DNA from: Limiplasma merdipullorum
GTDB lineage: Bacteria; Bacillota; Clostridia; Christensenellales; Aristaeellaceae
Length of the DNA stretch: 6,768 bases
Assembly (NCBI GenBank): GCA_018711955.1
Contig: DVHQ01000002.1
Location: 1 to 6,768 of the forward strand
Direction: 5' to 3'
Shown: one piece after another, positions 1 to 6,632 of the stretch
Position numbering within the stretch: position 1 is the stretch's first letter
Layout: each line of letters begins with the position of its first letter
Program-made: the position numbers and the translations under genes
Notes under the pieces: model-generated
Databases searched by the model: none
What the model was told of the DNA's origin: nothing
What the model saw: only the letters and a program-made list of their open reading frames with translations

Positions 1-1862
1 GCGCGCCTGACCTCCTCCGGGGTCGGGCGCGTTCCCTTTGGCGCGACCACCCACATTTCGCCTCCGGCCAGTGTCAGCCGCGCCGCCACCTCGCCCTCAA
101 ACCACTCCGGCGAGCCGCTCACTCCCAGCAGACAGGCGTCCTGCCAGCGGTTTTCGCTTTCGAGACACTCGGCCACATGGCCTAAGGGCAGCTCGTAGAC
201 GCGGCCCTGCGCGTCGCGCGTGCCGCGGCGGTGCTCCACCGTCACATGGACGGTCCGCCCCAGCGGAGAGGATGCGGCACAGGGCCGTGTGTCCTCCCTC
301 GCCCCTTCTTCCAGAAAATCAAAGCCCAGGCATGCGCACAGGTCGGTGGCCAGCATGCCCCGCTCGCCGCAGCGCTCCGCGGCCCGCTCGCCCGCCAGCC
401 CGTGCAGGGCGCACGCCGCCTGCATCAGCGCCAGGTCGTCCATCGCGTATGCGCCCGCCGCGCGCCCGGCCAGAAGCGCCGCCGTCACGCCGGTGAGCGC
501 GTCGCCGCTGCCGCCCTTGGCCATGGCGGGCGTGCCGAAGGGGTTGAGGGCCCGGCCCTCCTCTGCGCACAGCACGCTGCGCGCACCCTTGAGCACCACC
601 GCCGCGCCGTACCGCCGCCGGATGCGCGCCGCCGCGCCGGGCACGTCCGCCAGAATCTCCGCCGTGGATACGCCCAACAGCCGCGCGGCCTCTCCCGGAT
701 GGGGGGTCAACACATGCGTAGCACCATCGGCCAGCCAGGCGGGACGCCTGGCCAGCAGGTTGAGCGCGTCCGCGTCCAGCACGCAGGGCAGCGCGCGTCC
801 GTGCAGAAAGCGAAGCAGCCGCTCCATCAGTGCGGCGGCCATCGGCCCCTGCCCCAACCCGCAGCCCGCGCCCAGCGCGTCCGTGCGCTCCAGCGCCGCC
901 GAGAGGGACTCCCAGGCGGCGTCCTCATCCTGTGTGGACAGCGGGGCGCAGGTGGCGCAGGGGCAGAGCGTCTGCACCACGTCCACCACATCGTCCGGGC
1001 AGGCCACCGTTACCAGCCCCGCGCCCGCGCGCAGGGCCGCCGTCGCGGCGATGGCCGCGGCCCCTGCCATACCCCGGCTTCCGGCCCAGAGCACCACGCG
1101 GCCCAGCTTTCCCTTGTGCGCGGTGCGCGCACGCGGAAGCAGCAGGCGGTCGCATCTTTCCAGCACGCGCATGCCGTCCGCGTCGTCCAGCGGCGCGGCC
1201 TCCGGAGCGGTGAGACCGATATCCGCCACGGTGATCTCCCCGGCGTAATCCGGCCCCTGTCCCAGATACAGCCCCGGCTTGGGCCGGTGGAAGGTGACCG
1301 TCTCGCACGCGCGGACCGCCGCGCCCATGACCTGCCCCGTCTCGCCGTTCAGCCCCGACGGAATGTCCACCGCCACCACGGGCACGCCTGCCTCCGCCAG
1401 CGCTTGGAGCGCCTCGCAGGCCGTGCGCGCGGCGCCCTCCAGCGGGCGCGACAGGCCTGTGCCGAACAGCGCGTCGATTGCGCAGGCGACCTTTTCCGGC
1501 ATGGCAAAATCTCCCTCCACGCGGTGCACGGCAACGTGCGGCGGGCTTCCCGCCGCCTCCGTCAGGCGGTCCAGCTCGCGCTGTGCGTCCGCGCTCAGGC
1601 GGCCGGGCAACAGCCAGCATTCGCCCCGAAAGGCCGGGTTCTCCTCCATCAGGATGCGCATGGCCGCCAGGCCGTCGCCTCCATTGTTGCCCGTGCCGCA
1701 CAGGCAGACCACCTGCCCCGCGCGCCCGGCCGCCTGTCGGCATACCGCCCGCGCCACATGCGCCGCGGCGTTTTGCATGAGCGCTTCGCCCGTGAGGGCC
1801 GTCTCCTGCATCACGCGGGTTTCCACCCGCTTCATCTCCGACGGTGTGATGGTGCGCAGCAT
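1..1862 (-). CDS. nnr: Bifunctional NAD(P)H-hydrate epimerase / ADP-dependent NAD(P)H-hydrate dehydratase with fused C-terminal pyrophosphatase-like domain (3' end off window)
   Basis: Repairs hydrated NADH/NADPH: the N-terminal YjeF/NnrE part interconverts the R and S epimers of NAD(P)HX, and the C-terminal NnrD part dehydrates S-NAD(P)HX using ADP. The frame is open from ATG at 1862 to the window edge (620 codons). Visible motifs: GTGNNGGDG (56-64) and VAVDIPSGLN in the epimerase half (about 1-215); HKGKLG (249-254), TPHPGE (386-391) and AKGGSGD with catalytic-type Asp454 in the dehydratase half (about 225-510). The family normally ends near residue 510. Here the frame continues through a short linker into a stretch (about 534-620) with VTV, RRG, QDACLLGV (574-581) and MWVVAPKG (603-610), resembling a small Firmicutes inorganic pyrophosphatase-like family but lacking its YPxNYGY and DGEE residues. 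The start follows acpS by 17 bp behind a GGGGGAAGG ribosome binding site. The repair-enzyme call is secure; the extra domain is a recalled-motif match. Confidence 0.93.
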   Translation of the reverse strand, partial: MLRTITPSEMKRVETRVMQETALTGEALMQNAAAHVARAVCRQAAGRAGQVVCLCGTGNNGGDGLAAMRILMEENPAFRGECWLLPGRLSADAQRELDRLTEAAGSPPHVAVHRVEGDFAMPEKVACAIDALFGTGLSRPLEGAARTACEALQALAEAGVPVVAVDIPSGLNGETGQVMGAAVRACETVTFHRPKPGLYLGQGPDYAGEITVADIGLTAPEAAPLDDADGMRVLERCDRLLLPRARTAHKGKLGRVVLWAGSRGMAGAAAIAATAALRAGAGLVTVACPDDVVDVVQTLCPCATCAPLSTQDEDAAWESLSAALERTDALGAGCGLGQGPMAAALMERLLRFLHGRALPCVLDADALNLLARRPAWLADGATHVLTPHPGEAARLLGVSTAEILADVPGAAARIRRRYGAAVVLKGARSVLCAEEGRALNPFGTPAMAKGGSGDALTGVTAALLAGRAAGAYAMDDLALMQAACALHGLAGERAAERCGERGMLATDLCACLGFDFLEEGAREDTRPCAASSPLGRTVHVTVEHRRGTRDAQGRVYELPLGHVAECLESENRWQDACLLGVSGSPEWFEGEVAARLTLAGGEMWVVAPKGTRPTPEEVRR

Positions 1863-1879
1863 GCGCCTTCCCCCTTTTG

Positions 1880-2251
1880 CTATTCGATCACGCACACGGC
1901 GGCAGCCATGCCTGCCTCATGCGTCAGGCTCAAAAACGCGCGCTCCGCGCCCAGCTCCCCAAGCCGCGCCTGCGCCGCTCCGGTCAGGCGGTAGACGGGC
2001 GCGCCGCCCGGCAGGTGCTCCACGGCAATTCCATCCAGCGCGATGCCCCCGCCGATGCCCGTGCCCACGGCCTTGAGAAAGGCCTCCTTGGCCGCGAACA
2101 TGGCCGCCGCGCTCTGCGCGCCCATCTGCCCGCGCGAAGCGATGTACGCGCGCTCGCTGTTTGTGAAGAAGCGGCGCAGAAAGGCGTCGCCGCGCTTCAG
2201 CTCACGCTCGATGCGCCCCACCTCGCACAGGTCGATGCCCAGGCCCCTCAT
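1880..2251 (-). CDS. acpS: Holo-[acyl-carrier-protein] synthase AcpS
   Basis: Transfers 4'-phosphopantetheine from CoA to the serine of apo-acyl carrier protein, activating it for fatty acid synthesis in the cytoplasm. The 123-residue product has the usual AcpS length. It opens with GLGIDLCEVGRIE, giving the Mg-binding-type Asp7, and carries the second signature FAAKEAFLKAVGTG (52-65) with Glu56; a conserved-type SLTHEAG lies near the C-terminus (109-114). The start at 2251 is chosen because it places the GIDL motif right at the N-terminus as in the family. The frame is open further upstream (to an ATG at 2317), but that 22-residue extension is Gly/Arg-rich and overlaps the upstream peptidase. 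The ATG overlaps the peptidase stop as ATGA and has only a weak ribosome binding site, so translation is probably coupled. The acpS-nnr neighbourhood is common in Firmicutes. Confidence 0.95.
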   Translation of the reverse strand: MRGLGIDLCEVGRIERELKRGDAFLRRFFTNSERAYIASRGQMGAQSAAAMFAAKEAFLKAVGTGIGGGIALDGIAVEHLPGGAPVYRLTGAAQARLGELGAERAFLSLTHEAGMAAAVCVIE

Positions 2252-3207
2252 GCGTCCCGGCCCATGGCGACCGCGTTGACCACGGCCCGCGCCATGACCT
2301 CCGCCGCCGCCGCACACAGCTGAATCTGGTTCACATCCGCATCCACGCGGCCCGTGCCCAGCGCAAAGATGGTATCGCCGTCCATCTGCGTGTGCACGGG
2401 GCGGATGGCCCGCGCCAGCCCGTCATGCGCGCAGGTAGCCAGCCGCTTCGCCTGCGCCTTGGTAATGACCGCGTCTGTGGCCACCACGGCGATGGTGGTA
2501 TTCTGCCCCGTGGTGATGCGCGGGGTGCCGGGTGCGGGGGCCACGCCGTGCAGCAGGCTTTCGCACAGCACGGGGGTGCCGTCCGGCATGCGGCCGAAGC
2601 CCAGCGGCCGGCCGTTTCGGATGTCATAGACGTCGCCGCAGGCGTTGACCACGGCGATGGCGCCCACCGTCACCCCGCAGGGTAAGGTGAGGCTGGCCGT
2701 GCCCACGCCGCTCTGCATGGGCGTGGCGCCGGGCACCAGCTTGCCCACGGTCGCGCCCGTACCCGCGCCGAACGCGCCCTGCCGGACCGCCTTGGACGCG
2801 GCCTTGCATGCCTCGATACCCATGGCCGCGTCCGGGCGCACATGCGCGTCTCCCACGGTCAGGTCAAAGATCACCGCGCCGGGCACGATGGGCACGTGGC
2901 ACACGCCCATGTCCATGCCCGCCTGATGCTTTTCAAGGAAATTCATCACGCCCGTGGCGGCCGCCAGGCCAAACGCGCTGCCGCCCGCCAGTACCACGGC
3001 GTTGGCGCGCTCCACGGTGTTTTCCGGCGCGCACAGGTCCGTCTCGCGGGTGCCGGGCGCCGCGCCGCGCACGTCCGCGCCCACCACCGCGCCGTCGTGG
3101 CTTGCCAGAATCACGGTCACGCCGGTTTTGGCGGCGGCGTTCTGCGTCTGTCCCACGCGGATGCCATGTACATCGGTAATACTGCCTTCAAACACAGGCT
3201 GTTTCAT
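2248..3207 (-). CDS. P1 family (DmpA/S58) self-processing aminopeptidase-like protein
   Basis: A 319-residue member of the DmpA/ThnT family of N-terminal nucleophile hydrolases, which cut their own chain to expose a catalytic Ser or Thr and act as aminopeptidases or amidases on small peptides or peptide-like substrates. Family marks visible here are the N-terminal ITDVHGIRVGQ, VVLAGGSAFGLAA (71-83), GATVGKL (151-157), and ITTGQNTTIAVVATDA (231-246) followed by KAQAKRLATCAHDGLARAI. By analogy with ThnT, which cleaves Asn-Thr, the probable self-cleavage site is Asn236-Thr237, leaving Thr237 as nucleophile; this is inferred. There is no signal peptide, so it should be cytoplasmic. AAGGAGG sits 10 nt before the ATG. 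It follows birA by 66 bp and its TGA overlaps the acpS start. The physiological substrate cannot be told from sequence, and its place among cofactor genes does not reveal it. Confidence 0.92.
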   Translation of the reverse strand: MKQPVFEGSITDVHGIRVGQTQNAAAKTGVTVILASHDGAVVGADVRGAAPGTRETDLCAPENTVERANAVVLAGGSAFGLAAATGVMNFLEKHQAGMDMGVCHVPIVPGAVIFDLTVGDAHVRPDAAMGIEACKAASKAVRQGAFGAGTGATVGKLVPGATPMQSGVGTASLTLPCGVTVGAIAVVNACGDVYDIRNGRPLGFGRMPDGTPVLCESLLHGVAPAPGTPRITTGQNTTIAVVATDAVITKAQAKRLATCAHDGLARAIRPVHTQMDGDTIFALGTGRVDADVNQIQLCAAAAEVMARAVVNAVAMGRDA

Positions 3208-3273
3208 CTCTTCAAAACCTCCTTATGCTTCGATGCGCCATTTCAGGGCGCGGCCTCTCCCCCACACGGGGAC
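3208..3273 (-). other. birA-peptidase intercistronic gap with two small hairpins
   Basis: This is the widest gap in the minus-strand operon. It holds a CCCC/GGGG stem with ACAC loop (3260-3271) just after the birA stop, a GCGCC/GGCGC stem with 7-base loop (3235-3251), then the peptidase ribosome binding site (AAGGAGG, 3224-3218). Neither hairpin is followed by a T-run on the minus strand and no clear -35/-10 pair is visible, so a terminator or separate promoter is not supported. The hairpins may instead affect mRNA stability or mean nothing. Confidence 0.3.
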
Positions 3274-4269
3274 CTAGCAATACCCCATCAGCCCACGCAC
3301 GGACACGTCCCCGCTGAGCACGCGGCGCTCGCCGCCGCCGTCCTCGGTTACGATCAATGCGCCGGTTTCGTCGATGCTCTGCGCCGTTCCGGTGAACTCC
3401 CCGTTCAGCCCGATCACCTTCACGTGCCGGCCCAGCGTGACCGACCGGGCCACGTACTGATCGAGGATGCCCGCCAGCCCCTCGCGCTCCAGCGCGTCCA
3501 CGGCGCTTTCCATATGGCGCAGGTAGGAAAGCAGGAGCTGCCTGCGGCAGACCGGCTGGGCGTTCGGGTCGGCCTTTCGCAGCTCGATGAGCAGCGAGGT
3601 TGCCTTCTCGCGCAGCTCGCCTTCAAAGGCCGTCTGGTTGACGTTGATGCCCACGCCGGGGATGACAAAGCTAAGCCCGTCCATGTCCGCCGCCAGTTCG
3701 CTCAAGATGCCCACGCACTTTTTCCCGTTCAAAATCACGTCGTTGGGCCATTTGATGCCGGGGTCCAGACCGGGGCAGGTCTGCGCGATGGCCCCGGCGG
3801 CAGCCAGTGCCGCGGCCAGCGTAAACAGCTGCGCCTGCTCCGTGGGCAGCGAAGGCCTAAGCACCAGCGACTGCGTCAGCGCCACGCCCGCGGGGGTTTC
3901 CCACCGGCGCTGAAGCCTCCCCCGTCCGGCTGTCTGCTGATCGCACAGGGCCAGGCTGCCGGACGGCGCGCCCGATCGCGCCAGCTCCTTGGCGCGGATG
4001 TTGGTGGAATCCAGCTTCGCCTCGTAGGCGATCTCGCCCCGCCCGGCCCAGCGGGTATCCAGCTCATGCAGGAGGTAGCCGGGCAGCAGGCTGTTTTCCT
4101 CCGGGTCCAGCCGGTAGCCCAGCTTGCCCGCCGAAACGATGCGGTAGCCCTCCGCGCGCAGCTTTTCCATGCGCTTCCACACGGCGGCGCGCGTCATGCC
4201 CAGCTGCTCGCACAGCCGCTCGCCGGAGATGGGCTCCTTCGTGGACAGCATGCCCAGAATCGGGTCCAT
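3274..4269 (-). CDS. birA: Biotin-[acetyl-CoA-carboxylase] ligase / biotin operon repressor BirA
   Basis: Activates biotin with ATP to biotinyl-5'-AMP and attaches it to a lysine of biotin carrier proteins such as AccB. The 331-residue, two-function form is present. An N-terminal winged helix (about 1-60; helix-turn-helix around ISGERLCEQLGMTRAAVWKR) should bind DNA as a biotin-responsive repressor. The central ligase domain shows DSTN (87-90), QTAGRGRLQRRW with the GRGR biotinyl-AMP loop (115-118), KWPNDV (173-178), GKKCVGIL and VGINVN (206-211). The C-terminal SH3-like cap (about 280-331) includes the GEFTGTAQSIDETGALIV segment. The ATG lies 3 bp after the queH stop, with AAGGAGGAGG inside the end of queH. 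No biotin biosynthesis or transport gene is in the window, so targets of the repressor half lie elsewhere. Confidence 0.96.
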   Translation of the reverse strand: MDPILGMLSTKEPISGERLCEQLGMTRAAVWKRMEKLRAEGYRIVSAGKLGYRLDPEENSLLPGYLLHELDTRWAGRGEIAYEAKLDSTNIRAKELARSGAPSGSLALCDQQTAGRGRLQRRWETPAGVALTQSLVLRPSLPTEQAQLFTLAAALAAAGAIAQTCPGLDPGIKWPNDVILNGKKCVGILSELAADMDGLSFVIPGVGINVNQTAFEGELREKATSLLIELRKADPNAQPVCRRQLLLSYLRHMESAVDALEREGLAGILDQYVARSVTLGRHVKVIGLNGEFTGTAQSIDETGALIVTEDGGGERRVLSGDVSVRGLMGYC

Positions 4270-4272
4270 GGC

Positions 4273-4830
4273 CTACGCCTCCTCCTTTTTCGGGGGTTTT
4301 TTGCGCTTGCGGTAGCGGTCCTCCTCGCTGAAGATGCAGCCGCAGTACTTCTGCATGTACAGCCCCATGGCCCGCGCCCGGTCCTGCCCCTCACGGAAGT
4401 AAGGGCGGAAATCCCGGTAGAGGAACGACACGCCGAACTCTTCCGCCGCCTCGCGTGCGGTCTGGGCGAGCAGCTCATGGTTCTGATAGGGGCTGATGAG
4501 CAGCGTGGTGGTGAAGTGCGTGAAGCCGTTCTCCGCGGCATAGCGCGCGGCGGAGCGCATGCGCAGCCGGTAACACACGGGGCAGCGCCCGTCAAAATCG
4601 CCCCCGACCGCCTCCAGGAAGGGCCGCAGGCCGTATCCGCCCTCCACCACCAGCGAAAGGCCGATTTCTTTCGCATAGTCGACCAGCGTGTTGCGGCGCA
4701 TGCGGAACTCCGTGAACGGGTGGATGTTGGGATTGTCCCAGAAGCCCACGGGCTCGATCCCCTCTCCGCGCAGCGTTTCGATGCACATGATGGAACACGG
4801 GGCGCAGCAGATATGCAAAAGCAGCTTCAT
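4273..4830 (-). CDS. queH: Epoxyqueuosine reductase QueH (DUF208)
   Basis: Catalyses the last step of queuosine synthesis, reducing epoxyqueuosine to queuosine at the wobble position of tRNAs with GUN anticodons. QueH is the cobalamin-independent Fe-S alternative to QueG. The 185-residue protein begins MKLLLHICCAPCS, with the hallmark vicinal cysteines Cys8-Cys9 plus Cys12. It continues with FWDNPNIHPFTEF (30-42), GGDFDGRCPVCYRLR (76-90; Cys83 and Cys86), FTTTLLISPYQNH (106-118) and YCGCIFSEE (162-170; Cys163 and Cys165). These are the family's expected cysteine clusters for an iron-sulfur centre and redox pair. The tail is Lys/Glu-rich. The start at 4830 is preferred over an in-frame ATG at 4881 because AAAGGAGG lies 7 nt upstream and the CCAPCS motif then falls at the N-terminus. 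First gene of the apparent operon; birA follows after 3 bp. Other queuosine genes are not seen here. Confidence 0.94.
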   Translation of the reverse strand: MKLLLHICCAPCSIMCIETLRGEGIEPVGFWDNPNIHPFTEFRMRRNTLVDYAKEIGLSLVVEGGYGLRPFLEAVGGDFDGRCPVCYRLRMRSAARYAAENGFTHFTTTLLISPYQNHELLAQTAREAAEEFGVSFLYRDFRPYFREGQDRARAMGLYMQKYCGCIFSEEDRYRKRKKPPKKEEA

Positions 4831-4852
4831 ATACCATCCTCCTTTATCTGCT

Positions 4853-4881
4853 ATTGTAACACCTGCGGCGTGCGCGGACAA
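4853..4881 (-). promoter_or_regulatory. Candidate promoter of the queH-birA-peptidase-acpS-nnr operon
   Basis: On the minus strand, TTGTCC (4881-4876; 4 of 6 to TTGACA) is separated by 17 bp from TACAAT (4858-4853; 5 of 6 to TATAAT), 22 bp before the queH start and just upstream of its ribosome binding site. Spacing and position fit a housekeeping sigma factor. The transcript leader would be very short, leaving no room for a riboswitch. Confidence 0.6.
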
Positions 4882-4882
4882 G

Positions 4883-4911
4883 TTTCCAAATCTACCGGGA
4901 TATGATATAAT
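4883..4911 (+). promoter_or_regulatory. Candidate promoter of the BIG2-CHAP gene
   Basis: TTTCCA (4883-4888; 4 of 6 to TTGACA), 17 bp spacer, then a perfect TATAAT (4906-4911) in an AT-rich island unlike its surroundings. The ribosome binding site AAGGAG (4935-4940) and ATG at 4951 follow. It is back to back with the opposite-strand promoter; the two -35 boxes are one base apart. Confidence 0.6.
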
Positions 4912-4950
4912 AATCTCGGATCTTATTTCCGGGGAAGGAGACTAACCTGC

Positions 4951-5964
4951 ATGCGAACCCTCTTTACCCGCGGGCTCTGCTGCCTGCTCGTCTGCCTGCT
5001 CTGCGTATCCTGCGCCCTTGCCGACGAAGAGCGCGACGCGCTCTTTGACGCGGCGCTGGAGGGACTTCTGACCCCCGCCCGGCAGGCCGATCTGGACGGC
5101 GCTCTCGACCTGCACACGGGCGACAGCGCCTATGTGCCCTGCATCGCGCCGGAAATCACCCCCTATGACGAACGGGAGACGACCGTCTATCCGCCGGTCA
5201 CCGGCCCCTTTTCGTCGTCGGATGAGTCGGTGGTGACGGTGACGGACGCGGGGCTGATGACGGGTGTGGCTCCCGGCACGGCCACCGTGACCTATCAGGC
5301 CGCGGAAGGCGAACACACCTATCAGGTGACGGTGAGCGACGACGCTCTGCCGGAGTTGATCAAAAACTATATTTATGTGCTCAACCGGGAATTCTATACC
5401 GTCAAGCGCGCACGCCTGCCCAAGTACAACCAGTATGCCAAATGGTACTACGGCAGAAAGAACGAGGTGGGCTGGTGCTCGGTGTTCACCATCTATTGCG
5501 CCAACGCCGCCGGGGCCAATCCCATCAAGGTCGCCGATCTGGAGACGGAGGGCGAGTCCCCCGTGCAGTTCTTCCGTGAGGGACAGGTGGGCCGCCAGTA
5601 CGACGGCTTTCTGGAGCTGGACCGCTTTGTGAGCGTGCCCAAACCCGGCTATCTGGTGATCTACGCGGACATGAGCAACGCCTACCGCACCGTGCATATC
5701 GGCTCGGTGACGGATGTTGAGGACCTGGGAGACGGCCTGTACGCCGTGACCACGGTGGAGGGCAACATGTCCAACAGCGTAAAGAGCTACTGCTACGTCT
5801 ACGACAGCAACAAGCCCAACCACATGGTGGGCGTGGAAGAGGGCCTCAAGCTGCAAAACAACATGTCCGAGCTGCCCGAACAGATGCACTCGGACCCGCT
5901 GGTGCAGTACGAGCTGCACACGGACCACTGGTCCGTCTTCGGCTTTTGCCAGACCTGGAAATAA
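4951..5964 (+). CDS. Secreted BIG2-CHAP domain protein (putative cysteine amidase/peptidase)
   Basis: A 337-residue exported protein. Residues 1-24 form a signal peptide (basic start with R2 and R7, a Leu/Cys/Val-rich core, and ALA before Asp25 as a signal peptidase I site). Residues about 56-129 resemble a bacterial Ig-like BIG2 domain, with SSSDESVVTVTDAGLMTGV followed by PGTATVTY and YQVTVS. Residues about 135-290 resemble a CHAP domain of the NlpC/P60 superfamily: GWCSVFTIYCANAAG supplies probable nucleophile Cys176, VHIGSVTDV supplies His249, and TTVEGNMSN supplies Glu270, the usual order of the catalytic residues. CHAP enzymes usually cut peptidoglycan amide or peptide bonds; here wall turnover is a family-based inference. 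No anchor, sorting motif or repeat is seen, so it is likely released or held by the Ig-like domain. AAGGAG lies 10 nt before the start. It is divergent from queH and not obviously linked functionally to rubrerythrin. Confidence 0.85.
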   Translation: MRTLFTRGLCCLLVCLLCVSCALADEERDALFDAALEGLLTPARQADLDGALDLHTGDSAYVPCIAPEITPYDERETTVYPPVTGPFSSSDESVVTVTDAGLMTGVAPGTATVTYQAAEGEHTYQVTVSDDALPELIKNYIYVLNREFYTVKRARLPKYNQYAKWYYGRKNEVGWCSVFTIYCANAAGANPIKVADLETEGESPVQFFREGQVGRQYDGFLELDRFVSVPKPGYLVIYADMSNAYRTVHIGSVTDVEDLGDGLYAVTTVEGNMSNSVKSYCYVYDSNKPNHMVGVEEGLKLQNNMSELPEQMHSDPLVQYELHTDHWSVFGFCQTWK

Positions 5965-5968
5965 ACCC

Positions 5969-5997
5969 GTTTCATCCCGCACAAAATGCGTTATAAT
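5969..5997 (+). promoter_or_regulatory. Candidate rubrerythrin promoter
   Basis: A perfect TATAAT (5992-5997) lies in an AT-rich stretch 47 bp before the rubrerythrin ATG. The matching -35 position (5969-5974, GTTTCA) is poor, 3 of 6, so an activator or a different sigma factor may be used. No inverted repeat resembling a PerR or Fur box is evident. There is no terminator after the upstream gene, so some readthrough is possible. Confidence 0.45.
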
Positions 5998-6044
5998 AAA
6001 TGCGTAATGACGGGAAACAAAAACATGAAGGAGGTACGTCACTC

Positions 6045-6587
6045 ATGAACAATCTCAAGGGAACCAAGACCGAGGCCAACCTCATGACCGCCTTCGCCGG
6101 CGAAAGCCAGGCGCACACCAAGTACAAGTACTACGCCTCCAAGGCCCGCAAGGAAGGCTATGTGCAGATCGGCAACCTCTTCGAGGAGACCGCCAACAAC
6201 GAGAAGGAGCACGCCAAAATCTGGTTCAAGCTCCTGCATGACGGCGACATCCCCGCCACCAGCACTAATCTTCTGGACGCCGCCAACGGCGAGAACTACG
6301 AGTGGACCGACATGTACGCCAAGATGGCCGCTGACGCCCGCGAGGAGGGCTTCAACGATATCGCTTTCCTCTTTGAGTCCGTGGGCAAGATCGAAAAGTC
6401 CCATGAGGAGCGCTATCGCAAGCTGCTTTCCAACGTGGAGGATGGTATCGTCTTCAGCCGCGACGGCGACATGATCTGGGAATGCTCCAACTGCGGCCAC
6501 ATCGTCATCGGCCCCAAGGCTCCCGAAATGTGCCCCGTGTGCAAGCACCCGAAGGCCTATTTCCAGCTTCGCGCCCAGAACTATTGA
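6045..6587 (+). CDS. rbr: Rubrerythrin
   Basis: A cytoplasmic non-haem iron protein that detoxifies hydrogen peroxide in anaerobes, taking electrons from NAD(P)H via a reductase and rubredoxin. The 180-residue length matches classical rubrerythrins. The N-terminal ferritin-like four-helix domain (about 1-140) has Glu20 (AGESQAH), Glu53-x-x-His56 (NEKEHAK), the YEWTDMY segment (85-91) and Glu117-x-x-His120 (IEKSHEERY), which are the expected diiron ligands. The C-terminal rubredoxin-like domain (about 144-180) has CSNC (147-150) and CPVC (163-166) for a single Fe(SCys)4 centre. The start at 6045 is chosen because AAGGAGGT (6028-6035) lies 9 nt upstream and MNNLKGTKTEANL is the family's N-terminus; an in-frame ATG at 6000 falls inside the promoter region. 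Probably transcribed alone, ending in the hairpin cluster downstream. Confidence 0.97.
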   Translation: MNNLKGTKTEANLMTAFAGESQAHTKYKYYASKARKEGYVQIGNLFEETANNEKEHAKIWFKLLHDGDIPATSTNLLDAANGENYEWTDMYAKMAADAREEGFNDIAFLFESVGKIEKSHEERYRKLLSNVEDGIVFSRDGDMIWECSNCGHIVIGPKAPEMCPVCKHPKAYFQLRAQNY

Positions 6588-6601
6588 TTTTTTGAAAGAC
6601 C

Positions 6602-6632
6602 CTGCGCCGCCCGGCTTTGCCGGGCGGCGCAG
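6602..6632. repeat. GC-rich perfect hairpin after rubrerythrin
   Basis: A perfect 14-bp inverted repeat, arms CTGCGCCGCCCGGC (6602-6615) and its complement (6619-6632), with a TTT loop, starting 15 bases after the rubrerythrin stop. It is not followed by a T-run, so by itself it is a poor intrinsic terminator. It could protect the mRNA 3' end, or be part of a larger palindromic element. Confidence 0.8.

Noticed and set aside
925..1743. 272-codon minus-strand frame within nnr
   Set aside because: Overlaps the nnr reading frame on the same strand in another phase; Gly/Arg/Ala-rich without motifs, whereas the nnr frame shows all family motifs.
231..1994. 587-codon plus-strand open frame, and the overlapping frame at 220-1248
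   Set aside because: Antisense to nnr; the product is low-complexity Arg/Ala/His/Gln-rich with no motif, a typical by-product of high GC content.
4831..4881. 17-residue N-terminal extension of QueH from the upstream ATG
   Set aside because: It would translate through the promoter and ribosome binding site; the start at 4830 gives the family's MKLLLHICCAPCS N-terminus.
2842..4905. 687-codon plus-strand open frame across the peptidase, birA and queH
   Set aside because: Antisense to three well-recognised genes, with no domain, no ribosome binding site and His/Gln/Arg-rich composition.
5001..5024. Possible lipoprotein box (CVSC, residues 18-21) in the CHAP protein
   Set aside because: The -3 position is Cys rather than Leu/Val/Ile, and an ALA signal peptidase I site follows at residues 22-24, which fits better.
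4942..6042. 366-codon minus-strand frame opposite the BIG2-CHAP gene
   Set aside because: The plus-strand frame has a signal peptide, ribosome binding site and two recognisable domains; the antisense product is His/Val/Gly-rich and featureless.
6000..6044. 15-residue N-terminal extension of rubrerythrin
   Set aside because: It begins right after the -10 box and includes the AAGGAGGT ribosome binding site.
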